Assembly: GCF_900113015.1 (NCBI RefSeq)
Contig: NZ_FONV01000001.1
Location: 1 to 64,000 of the forward strand
Reading direction: 5' to 3'
From: Actinoplanes philippinensis
Lineage (GTDB): Bacteria; Actinomycetota; Actinomycetes; Mycobacteriales; Micromonosporaceae
DNA: 64,000 nucleotides
Notes under the pieces: model-generated
Seen by the model: only the letters and a program-made list of their open reading frames with translations
Database searches by the model: none
Told to the model about the DNA's origin: nothing
Translations under genes and position numbers: made by a program
Part shown: positions 33,791 through 40,605 of the stretch, piece by piece
Numbering within the stretch: the first letter of the stretch is position 1
Layout of the letters: every line of letters starts with the position of its first letter

Positions 33791-34318
33791 GCCGGCCGCG
33801 CCGTCCGGCGGGTTCGTCGCCGCCACGGTCGGCGGCGGCGGGGCGTGGTCGACGGCCTCCCGATAGGTGCCCATCGGCAGCGTGGACGGGCTGGCCCCGG
33901 GCGGGACCTGTCCGTTCGCCGCGGCCGGCTCGCGCGCCAGCAGGCCCTTGGCCAGCGACGCCACCGTCGCCAGGAACGCCACGTTGAGGGCACTCTCCCA
34001 GTCGAACGTGGTGATGTCGAAGACCCCGGCGACCATCGAACCGGACAGCGACGCCAGGAACGTCTTGGACAGCCGGGTCAGCAGGTCGGGCCAGAACGCC
34101 AGGTTCGTCAGCTTCGACAGGTACTGCACGGCGGTCAGGATCACCGACGACACGAACGCGCTGACGGCCAGGGTCAGCGAATACTTCCAGGGCAGGTCGA
34201 TGACCGACCCGACCCCGCCGGCCAGCAGCGTCGCGAAGAACACCTGACCGGCCGACCAGCCGGCCCGCTCGACGAAGTCGAGGACGACGGCACGCCACTT
34301 CGGAACGACCTCAGCCAT
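33713..34318 (-). CDS. Holin-like small membrane protein (r1t-type resemblance)
   Basis: 201 aa. Two similar halves are visible (~8-60 and ~68-120): each has an aromatic/basic amphipathic lead, a GG/GS-containing hydrophobic helix, a short WK/WES stretch and a second hydrophobic helix. Examples are FFATLLAGGVGSVIDLPWKY and FLASLSGSMVAGVFDITTFD. This pattern fits phage r1t-type holins used with endolysins, also found outside prophages in actinobacteria. The C-terminal ~75 residues are Pro/Ala/Gly-rich and disordered. No lysin gene is adjacent. The tail overlaps pobA by 78 bp on the opposite strand. Confidence 0.5.
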   Translation of the reverse strand: MAEVVPKWRAVVLDFVERAGWSAGQVFFATLLAGGVGSVIDLPWKYSLTLAVSAFVSSVILTAVQYLSKLTNLAFWPDLLTRLSKTFLASLSGSMVAGVFDITTFDWESALNVAFLATVASLAKGLLAREPAAANGQVPPGASPSTLPMGTYREAVDHAPPPPTVAATNPPDGAAGSVPDGQAGVVLGEAGGARPAAGDPA

Positions 34319-34347
34319 GGGATCGACATTCCTCGTTTCGGAGATCA

Positions 34348-35109
34348 TCAGGCATCGACCGAACGGATCAGTTCCCGCAGGGCGATCCCGATCCCGGACG
34401 GTACGGCGTACCGCTTCTCCAGCCACGCGAAAGTGAAACGCGCCGCCGCCACATTGCCCGTGTACCCGGGGACCATCGCGGCGAGCGGCAGCACCTCCAC
34501 CGGGTAGGCGCGCTCGATGCGCCGGGCCGGTTCGAAGGCATCACGGTACGGCGGCTCGCCGCCGCCCAGGCGCAGCAGGGCGATCACCGCGTCGACGGCC
34601 CGGTGCTGGATCAGCCGGGCCGCGGCCAGGCGCTCGCCGCGCAGCTCCCGGTGCAGGCCGATGTAGAGGCTGACCAGGGCGTCGTTGAGGTGGTAGTCCT
34701 CGGTGTCGAACGGTGGCCGCGGCACCGGTGCGCCGGAGGTGGCCAGGCCCGCCGGGGCGTCCGGGCGCTGCCACACCACCCGGGCTCCGGAGAACGGGGT
34801 ACGGCCCAGGTCGGCGACGGTCAGCACCCGGTACTCGACGAGAACCCCGTCGGCATAGAGGGCCCGGCGGCCGCCGCGCTGGTGGGCGAAGAGATACGTC
34901 ACCGGGCCGGGCGTCTCCAGCCAGTCCGTCCGGTCCAGGTAGCGCCAGGCCGCCCCGTCCTCGACGACCACGAAGAAGTCCAGATCGGAATGGTCGTCCA
35001 GGCGGGCCGGCTGGGCGCCGCACGAACCCAGCCCGAGCAGCGCGATCGTGTCGCCCCGTCCGCTCAGGACCGTGCCGATCTCGTCGAGCCTGCGCAGAAC
35101 CGGCCGCAT
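34348..35109 (-). CDS. Nucleotidyltransferase-fold protein
   Basis: 253 aa. The polymerase-beta-like motif is LLGLGSCGAQPARLDDHSDLDFF, i.e. GS followed by DxD for metal and NTP. A helical C-terminal domain follows (RLIQHRAVDAVIALLRLGGG). Layout resembles lincosamide- or aminoglycoside-type adenylyltransferases and related stand-alone enzymes; substrate unknown. ATG at 35109 has GAGGAGG 3-9 nt upstream. It lies 29 nt before the holin-like gene on the same strand. Confidence 0.75.
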   Translation of the reverse strand: MRPVLRRLDEIGTVLSGRGDTIALLGLGSCGAQPARLDDHSDLDFFVVVEDGAAWRYLDRTDWLETPGPVTYLFAHQRGGRRALYADGVLVEYRVLTVADLGRTPFSGARVVWQRPDAPAGLATSGAPVPRPPFDTEDYHLNDALVSLYIGLHRELRGERLAAARLIQHRAVDAVIALLRLGGGEPPYRDAFEPARRIERAYPVEVLPLAAMVPGYTGNVAAARFTFAWLEKRYAVPSGIGIALRELIRSVDA

Positions 35110-35172
35110 CGCACCTCCTCGATAGGTGAGGGCATCATTACCGAACGGAGCGGAAGATGCGAGGATCGAGTG

Positions 35173-35787
35173 GTGAGCCGGGTTCATGTCGTCTACGCCC
35201 ATCCCTCGCCGGACAGCTTCACGCGGGAGGTGCTCGACTCGTTTCGGAGCGCGCTTCCGGCGTACACCCTGACCGATCTTTATGACGTGGGTTTTCCGGC
35301 CGTCATGAGCGCGGCCGAGCACACGCGGAAGCCGACCGACCCGCTGCCGGCGGACGTCGCCGCCGAACAGGAACGCCTCGAAGCGGCCGACGTCTGGGCG
35401 TTCGTGTATCCGGTGTGGTGGGCCGACTGCCCGGCGATCCTGAAAGGCTGGTTCGACCGGGTGTGGACGGTCGGATGGGCCTATCAGCCGATGCGGCTAC
35501 GGCCGGCCCGCCGCGCGATCGTGCTGTGCACCGCCGGCTACACGGTCGAGGAACTCGAGGTCCGCGGGCATCACCAGGCCATGCGGGCCGTCATGCTGGA
35601 CGACCGGATCGGCGCGCGGGCCGAGACGTCCGAGTTCGTGGTGCTCGGCGGGTCGGCGACCGCCGGGGCGGACTGGCCGGCGCTCAAGGCCCGGCATCTG
35701 GAACGGGCGGCCGAACTGGGCCGGTCCGTTCAGCAGGAGTCCGACGCCATCGGCAGGATCGTGCGGGAACGGCCCGGGCGCGGGTAG
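35173..35787 (+). CDS. Flavodoxin-fold NAD(P)H oxidoreductase
   Basis: 204 aa. VHVVYAHPSPDSFTREVLDS is the FMN phosphate loop of the MdaB/KefF/NQO family, FVYPVWWADCPAILKGWFDR is the active-site block, and GYTVEELEVRGHH follows. These enzymes reduce quinones or azo compounds with two electrons from NAD(P)H. GTG at 35173 (or 35170) with GAGG upstream. Divergent from the nucleotidyltransferase; its 3' end overlaps the convergent radical SAM gene by 58 bp. Confidence 0.85.
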   Translation: MSRVHVVYAHPSPDSFTREVLDSFRSALPAYTLTDLYDVGFPAVMSAAEHTRKPTDPLPADVAAEQERLEAADVWAFVYPVWWADCPAILKGWFDRVWTVGWAYQPMRLRPARRAIVLCTAGYTVEELEVRGHHQAMRAVMLDDRIGARAETSEFVVLGGSATAGADWPALKARHLERAAELGRSVQQESDAIGRIVRERPGRG

Positions 35788-37043
35788 GCCTCGGCGGCCG
35801 CGGCCAGCCGGGCGGCGTGCTCGCGCTGCTTCTGCCAGTGGCCGTAGAGGGCGCCGCGCCGGGACAGCCGGTCCACCTCGCGGATGGTCTCCGGGTCGAC
35901 GTCACCGGGCGGCGCGTCCCGCCACGGTGTGCCCGGCAGCGGCATGAACGTGTGCGCGTGGATCCGGGCGCCCAGATCGGCCAGCTCCCGGGCGAGCGCC
36001 AGCGAGTCACCGACGTCGTCCTGGTTCTCCCCCGGCATCCCGAAGATCATGTCGACGTTGATCCGGAAGCCCTCCTCGATCCCGAGGCGCGCGGCCCGTC
36101 GCACCTCCTCGACACCGTGCCCCCGCTTGGCCGCCCCGAGCACCCGGTCCGACCCGGACTGCGCGCCCACGATGATGTTGTTGTTCGCGCAGTACTTCTT
36201 GACCAGCCGCAACGCCTCCCGGCTGACATGCTCGGGCCGGATCTCGCTGGGAAAGCTGCCGAAGAACACCCGGCCGTCCGGGCCGATCCCCTCCTTGCAG
36301 GACGCGAGCATCTCCTCGACGGCGGCCAGGTCCGGCTCCTCGCTCTGGGTGCCCCAGGAGAGCGCGGTCGGCGTGATGAACCGGACGTCCCGCAGCCCCC
36401 GCCGCCGCATCTCGTCGACGTGCCAGCGGATGTTCTCCAGACTGCGATGCCGGAACTTCGCCGAGAACATGAACGGCGTCTGACAGAAACGGCACGCGTA
36501 GATGCAGCCCCTGGTGATTTCGAGGGCGTTGAACTTGTCCCACTTGAGGGCGAAGCCGGGGAAGTCGTTGAGGTCGCGCTGCTTCGCCTTGCCGGTCTTC
36601 TTCACCGCGCCGGTGGCGTCGCGGTAGGCCAGGCCGGTGATCCCGGTCGGGTCACCCTTCGCGTCGACCAGGCTGAGCAGCGTCGACTCGCCCTCACCGA
36701 TCGCGGCCATGTCCCAGCCGGCGTCCAGGGTCTGCACCGGCTCGGCGGTGGCGTGCACTCCCCCGGCCAGATGCGTCACGTTCGGGCCGTCGGCCAGCTC
36801 GCGGATCTGACTCAACTCCTCGGCCAACGCTGCCGCGTCCGGCGAGTAGAAGGACCAGAGGACGAGAGTACGGACGTTGCCGGCCTCCCTGATGTGCTGT
36901 GCGGTCTCCTCGACGCTCTCACCGAAGCGCACCTCGTACCGGGTCGCGGTCTCGTGCTGGCCCAGCGCGCCGAGCAGCACGTGGAAGCCGTACGTCACCG
37001 CCTTGCGATAGCGCAGCACGAGGACCAGTTCGGGACCACTCAT
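35730..37043 (-). CDS. B12-binding domain/radical SAM protein (TIGR04013-like)
   Basis: 437 aa. The N-terminal ~140 residues are a B12-binding-like Rossmann domain (TLVLWSFYSPDAAALAEEL, THLAGGVHATAEP). The radical SAM cluster motif is RGCIYACRFCQ (C-x3-C-x2-C), followed by FGSFPSEIRPEHVS and INVDMIFGMPGENQDD. It resembles a family of uncharacterised enzymes of unknown substrate found in archaea and actinobacteria. The first ~150 codons have a degraded second copy at 37990-38400. Confidence 0.82.
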   Translation of the reverse strand: MSGPELVLVLRYRKAVTYGFHVLLGALGQHETATRYEVRFGESVEETAQHIREAGNVRTLVLWSFYSPDAAALAEELSQIRELADGPNVTHLAGGVHATAEPVQTLDAGWDMAAIGEGESTLLSLVDAKGDPTGITGLAYRDATGAVKKTGKAKQRDLNDFPGFALKWDKFNALEITRGCIYACRFCQTPFMFSAKFRHRSLENIRWHVDEMRRRGLRDVRFITPTALSWGTQSEEPDLAAVEEMLASCKEGIGPDGRVFFGSFPSEIRPEHVSREALRLVKKYCANNNIIVGAQSGSDRVLGAAKRGHGVEEVRRAARLGIEEGFRINVDMIFGMPGENQDDVGDSLALARELADLGARIHAHTFMPLPGTPWRDAPPGDVDPETIREVDRLSRRGALYGHWQKQREHAARLAAAAEAYPRPGRSRTILPMASDSC

Positions 37044-37347
37044 GCGGCGATTTTGTCAGCCGCGAGATCCGCGCCACAGCCGAGGCCGCCTCCGCCACTC
37101 GGCATAGCCGCCGCAGCCTCGGCCACAGCACCAGGTGAGGGTAATACGGCGCCGGACGTCGGTCACGGCCCGGCCGTCCAGTTGCACGACGTCGAGGTGG
37201 CCGACGATCAGCAGCCCGCGCGGCAGGATTCGGGCGGACACAACCTCGCACACGGTGCACATGTCGATCCCGTCCGACGGTCAGCGCGCAGGTATCGTGG
37301 ACGACACGAGGGCTGGGGTCGGCTTCGGTAATCGCAGAGAGGGCACG

Positions 37348-37896
37348 GTGAGCGCTCAGGCTTTCGGCGCGAAGATGCCGACGCACGTAACCCTGGACGA
37401 TGTCGCCAGCATGGCAGCCGCCGACGAGAACCACCGATACGAGCTGAGTCCCGAGGGAGTGCTCTCGATCAGGCCCCCCGCGGACCCGGAACACGCGCTA
37501 CTGGTGACGCGCATGATCCTCTGGCTCGCCAGCCATGGCTATGAAGCCGAGCAACTCGCCGCCGACTGCGGCATCGACGTCGGCGGTGGCCGCGTTCCCG
37601 ACCTGACGGTGTGGGCCAAAGGCATGCCCCCGCGTCGCGCTCGCTCAAGCTACGCGGGCACGTCCGGGCTGCTGCTTGCCGTCGAAGTAGTCTCCGGCGG
37701 GTCCGAAGTCACTGACCGGATCATCAAGAAGGCCGAGTACGCCAAAGCGGGCATTCCGCGATACTGGGTCGTCGAGCGCGACGGTGGAGCGACCGTCCAC
37801 CGGCACATTCTGAACGACGTCGGCGAGTACGAACCCGACCCTGCCGGACCTCAGCCTCTCACCTGGCTGCTGACCTCCAACCCTGGCATAGAGTAA
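37348..37896 (+). CDS. Uma2 family (DUF820) endonuclease-like protein
   Basis: 182 aa. Restriction-endonuclease-like fold: HRYELSPEGVLSI opens the domain, DCGIDVGGGRVPDLTVWAKG supplies PDL, and LLAVEVVSGGSEVTDRIIKK gives the ExxS...K pattern of PD-(D/E)XK enzymes, ending KAGIPRYWVVERD. The family is abundant in cyanobacteria and actinobacteria, usually singly and without known function. GTG at 37348 has GAGAGGG upstream. It separates an intact radical SAM gene from its truncated copy. Confidence 0.85.
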   Translation: MSAQAFGAKMPTHVTLDDVASMAAADENHRYELSPEGVLSIRPPADPEHALLVTRMILWLASHGYEAEQLAADCGIDVGGGRVPDLTVWAKGMPPRRARSSYAGTSGLLLAVEVVSGGSEVTDRIIKKAEYAKAGIPRYWVVERDGGATVHRHILNDVGEYEPDPAGPQPLTWLLTSNPGIE

Positions 37897-37984
37897 TTTT
37901 CGCTGCTGCGAAGCTGATCCGTAGCCGCCGTGTGGCTCGGCGCGCCAAATCTCGCCGCAGAATCCCTGATAGGTAGTAGTTGGC

Positions 37985-38400
37985 GTTTGAACCGGCAGGC
38001 GTAGATGCAACCCCTGGCGACCTCCAGGGCGTTGAACCTGTCCCACGTCAGAGCGAAGCCGGGGAAGTCGTGTAGGTCGCGCTGTTTTGCCTTGCCGGTC
38101 CGGATCAGGTTGCCCGTGGCGTCGCGGTAGGCCAGACCGGTGATGCCGGTCGGGTCGCCCTCGCCGATCGCGGCCATGTCCCAGCCCGCGTCGAGGGTCT
38201 GCACCGGCTCGGCGGTAGCGTGCACTCCCCCGGCGAGATGCGTCCCGTTCGGGCCGTCGGCCAGTCCCCGGATCTGCGCCAACTCCTCCGCCAGCGCAGC
38301 AGCGTCGGGTGAGTAGAACGACCACAACACGAGAACCCGGGTGGCACCGGCCTCACGAATGTACTGAGCGGTCTCCTCGGCGCTCTCGCCGAACCGGCCC
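37985..38400 (-). pseudogene. Truncated duplicate of the B12/radical SAM gene
   Basis: Minus-strand translation repeats the N-terminal part of the gene at 35730-37043 from VEETAQ to RGCIYACRF at high identity (LWSFYSPDAAALAEEL, DAGWDMAAIGEG, GFALTWDRFNALE). A short in-frame deletion removes ESTLLSLVDAK. Homology stops right after the second cluster Cys, at about 37990, and the frame then reads unrelated sequence. Both ends are missing, so no function is expected. Confidence 0.85.
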
Positions 38401-38520
38401 GAAGCGCCGCTGGCGCACTGGCGATTCTTCGGCCTCGATGGTTCTCATCTACGCCTGGCCGCCGATCTCTCGAACCTCGATGAGGTCATTGCCGCCGCTC
38501 TGCGAGGATTGAACAGATGA
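38400..38520 (+). pseudogene. 3' fragment of an unknown gene
   Basis: A plus-strand frame reading WRFFGLDGSHLRLAADLS-NLDEVIAAALRGLNR ends in TGA at 38518-38520, which overlaps the next ATG (ATGA). This is the usual coupling of neighbouring genes, yet there is no start: upstream the frame runs into the truncated radical SAM copy at about 38400. It looks like the tail of a gene whose 5' part was replaced by the duplication. Family not recognised. Confidence 0.5.
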
Positions 38521-39074
38521 CACCCGACGAAGCCGTACTCACCATGGCCAGCCACCTGAGCGGCATCAACTGGGAACGTCACGGCGACAAGGCCTGGTCC
38601 AAGGCGGTACTCCTGAAGGAATACTTCCGTCGCGCAGCGCGCTGGGCAGCAGTCTACGGGTGCGACTCCCCGGTCCCCTTCTTCGACATAGCAGCGTGCG
38701 TGGACTCCACCGTGCGTGCCGATCAGAACCTGATCGACGACGTTCTGGCGCGGGCAAACACCCGTGGAAGCCGCAGCGTCAAACGTCTACTGCCCTTCAT
38801 CCTCCACTGGGCCGCCGTCCGGGCAACGCTCGACGCCGATCTCCCCTACGAACTGGAGGACCCCTTCGAACCTTTGATCCTGCTGTTCGAGCGGGACGGC
38901 GGCTTCCACACCGAGAACGGCGAGATCGACTTGGAGGTGAAGTCGGTCCGCATGGCGGGCTGGCGCAGACGGTCCGATGACCCGCCGCTACCGAGTTTCG
39001 CCCCTGATGTCCTCGACGAGATCGACCGGGCCGGCTCGATCGCCCAATTCGGCTATGTCATCGAACCCCTTTAG
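38517..39074 (+). CDS. Hypothetical protein, 185 aa
   Basis: Not recognised. A soluble, mostly helical protein with aromatic-rich helices (VLLKEYFRRAARWAAVYG, LLPFILHWAAVRATLD) and a C-terminal acidic/beta part (ENGEIDLEVKSVRM) ending QFGYVIEPL. No signal peptide or catalytic motif. The ATG overlaps the stop of the upstream gene fragment, implying it was the second gene of a coupled pair. The size and pairing would suit an immunity-type or accessory partner, but that is speculation. Confidence 0.6.
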   Translation: MTPDEAVLTMASHLSGINWERHGDKAWSKAVLLKEYFRRAARWAAVYGCDSPVPFFDIAACVDSTVRADQNLIDDVLARANTRGSRSVKRLLPFILHWAAVRATLDADLPYELEDPFEPLILLFERDGGFHTENGEIDLEVKSVRMAGWRRRSDDPPLPSFAPDVLDEIDRAGSIAQFGYVIEPL

Positions 39075-39104
39075 CCCAAGGCCGTTGAGTTACGGGCCGT
39101 CGGC

Positions 39105-39300
39105 AGGCGTCAAGATTGTTGATCTCGATGGTTGCCTGGTAGGTGCGGAGTCTTTTGTACGCGTATCTCGATAGTGGTCGTATTACTGCTCGGGGACTGA
39201 CGCGGAGCCGGCGGGCGGGCATGAACTGGTCCAGGACGGCGCGTTCAATGGTGCCGATCAAGTCGATGACGTTCGCGGCCTGAATGACCTGGTCGCGGGT
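39105..39300 (-). pseudogene. IS4-like transposase remnant
   Basis: Minus-strand translation gives AVLDQFMPARRLRVSPRAV followed by SRYAYKRLRTYQATIEI, resembling the C-terminal tail of actinobacterial IS4-family transposases (RLRVSPRVVKR...Y-K-A-T-I). Only ~60 codons remain, with no catalytic DDE residues and no evident terminal repeats. It marks past insertion activity in this scrambled stretch. Confidence 0.45.
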
Positions 39301-39331
39301 CGTTTGCAGCGCAATGCTGAAACTGGCAGCG

Positions 39332-39491
39332 TCAGGCCGTCGACTTCGCGGACCTGACCTGGTCCCATTTCCTCCTGCACCACCTGGCGCCGGTAACCAC
39401 AGGCAACATCATCGGCGGCGGAATCATGATCGGCATCTTCTGCTGGACGGTCTTCCACCACCACGGCCACCGCACCGCCGCTCGCTCCTGA
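39332..39491 (+). pseudogene. 3' fragment of a formate/nitrite transporter gene
   Basis: A plus-strand frame without a start codon reads AVDFADLTWSHFLLHHLAPV, then TTGNIIGGGIMIGIFCW, ending in a His-rich tail and TGA at 39489-39491. N-(L)-x-P-V-T-x-G-N-I-I-G-G is the conserved last-helix motif of FNT (FocA/NirC) channels. Everything upstream of the last ~52 codons is gone, displaced by the IS4-like remnant. Confidence 0.75.
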
Positions 39492-39674
39492 CCAGGCACG
39501 GAACCGCGCCGAACAGGCGGACCATCAGCGCCGGCAAGGACCTGTGGCCGAGAGGGCCGTCCGAGGTGTTTTCCGCTGCCCAGTGGGGCATGTTCCGCCG
39601 TACGCCGTTCGAGGGCGGCAACGCGGGTAGAGCGGTGCATGCGACCATTCGCGAGGCGGCGGAAAGGGACAGCG

Positions 39675-40343
39675 GTGTCGACGATTGCCATGTTCGTCTT
39701 CAGTTCGATTCAGGCCACCTTGCTGCTGGCTGTCGTGCTGCTGGGGATCGCTGCCCGCCGTCAACGCGACATCGCCGACAGGCAGGCGGAACACGGCGGT
39801 CCGGTTTTCATCACCGACGAGGTGGACGTGGCGGCCGCCGAGGTCGAATCGGCCGCTGAGGCGGCGCGGCGGGCGCTGGACGAAGCCGACCAGGCACATG
39901 ACCGGGCCCTGTGGGCTGCCACGACACGCGACATCGCGGAGCAGCGCCACCGGCAGGTGCTCAGACATGCCGAGGCGGCCGGCCGAACTCCTCAGCTCGT
40001 GCAGCGCGCCGCTCTGAACGCATACCAACGTGGACAGCTGTCCGTTGACGAACTCAACCTGATCTGGCGGCACGCGAACAGCACGGCGGAATCCACGCCG
40101 AACCCCGCCGTGGTGCCGCTCGGGTGGGAGTCGCGGGTGCTCGAGTCCCGGCGACGCTACGAGCAGGCCGCTGCCGCCGCGGCACAGGCCGAGGAAGAGG
40201 CTCAGCAGACTGCCGCCACCGCCGCGGCTCTCGCCGATGACGCGCGGGCTGCCGAGTCGCGCCTGTCGGCGGCGCAGCGATCCGCGAACACCGGCCTGGT
40301 CGGCCTCCTGCGGGCAACCTGGGCCGACCCGATCACCCGCTGA
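39675..40343 (+). CDS. Membrane-anchored coiled-coil protein, 222 aa
   Basis: Not a recognised family. One N-terminal membrane helix (~8-28, MFVFSSIQATLLLAVVLLGI) is followed by a long cytoplasmic helical region. Two Ala/Glu-rich coiled-coil stretches (~45-95 and ~165-205) flank a short central domain (RTPQLVQRAALNAYQRGQLS, LNLIWRHANS). The central segment resembles short SHOCT-like helical modules, without certainty. GTG at 39675 has AAAGGGA upstream. It lies 260 bp before the lanthipeptide synthetase on the same strand; a link to that locus is unproven. Confidence 0.6.
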   Translation: MSTIAMFVFSSIQATLLLAVVLLGIAARRQRDIADRQAEHGGPVFITDEVDVAAAEVESAAEAARRALDEADQAHDRALWAATTRDIAEQRHRQVLRHAEAAGRTPQLVQRAALNAYQRGQLSVDELNLIWRHANSTAESTPNPAVVPLGWESRVLESRRRYEQAAAAAAQAEEEAQQTAATAAALADDARAAESRLSAAQRSANTGLVGLLRATWADPITR

Positions 40344-40605
40344 CGACGTCGCCGGCCGGCCGTGCCTCACCGGCCGTGACGATGAACCGAGGGCGTCGGT
40401 GGTCAGCCGGGCAGCAAGCCTGATGACCCGTGAAACGCCGGACTGGCCGCACCTGGCCGGTCCGGCGTTCGCTGTTCCGTGGAATGGAATCGCGTCGACC
40501 AGGCTGAGCCGCCGCGTACTGCGCGACACCGGGGACTTGACACGATCTCAGTCGTCCAAGAATATTCAGACGTCGTCCTGAAGCGTGATGTCTAATGGAG
40601 GAACG
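40344..40605 (+). promoter_or_regulatory. Upstream region and promoter of the lanthipeptide operon
   Basis: No gene is seen. TTGACA (40537-40542) followed after 18 bp by AATATT (40561-40566) is the best promoter candidate for the lanL operon. The predicted transcript would start about 30-35 nt before the ATG at 40606, whose Shine-Dalgarno is GGAGG (40597-40601). Confidence 0.5.

Noticed and set aside
33713..35109. Prophage remnant based on the holin-like gene
   Set aside because: No integrase, capsid, tail or lysin genes and no attachment-site repeats are visible nearby.
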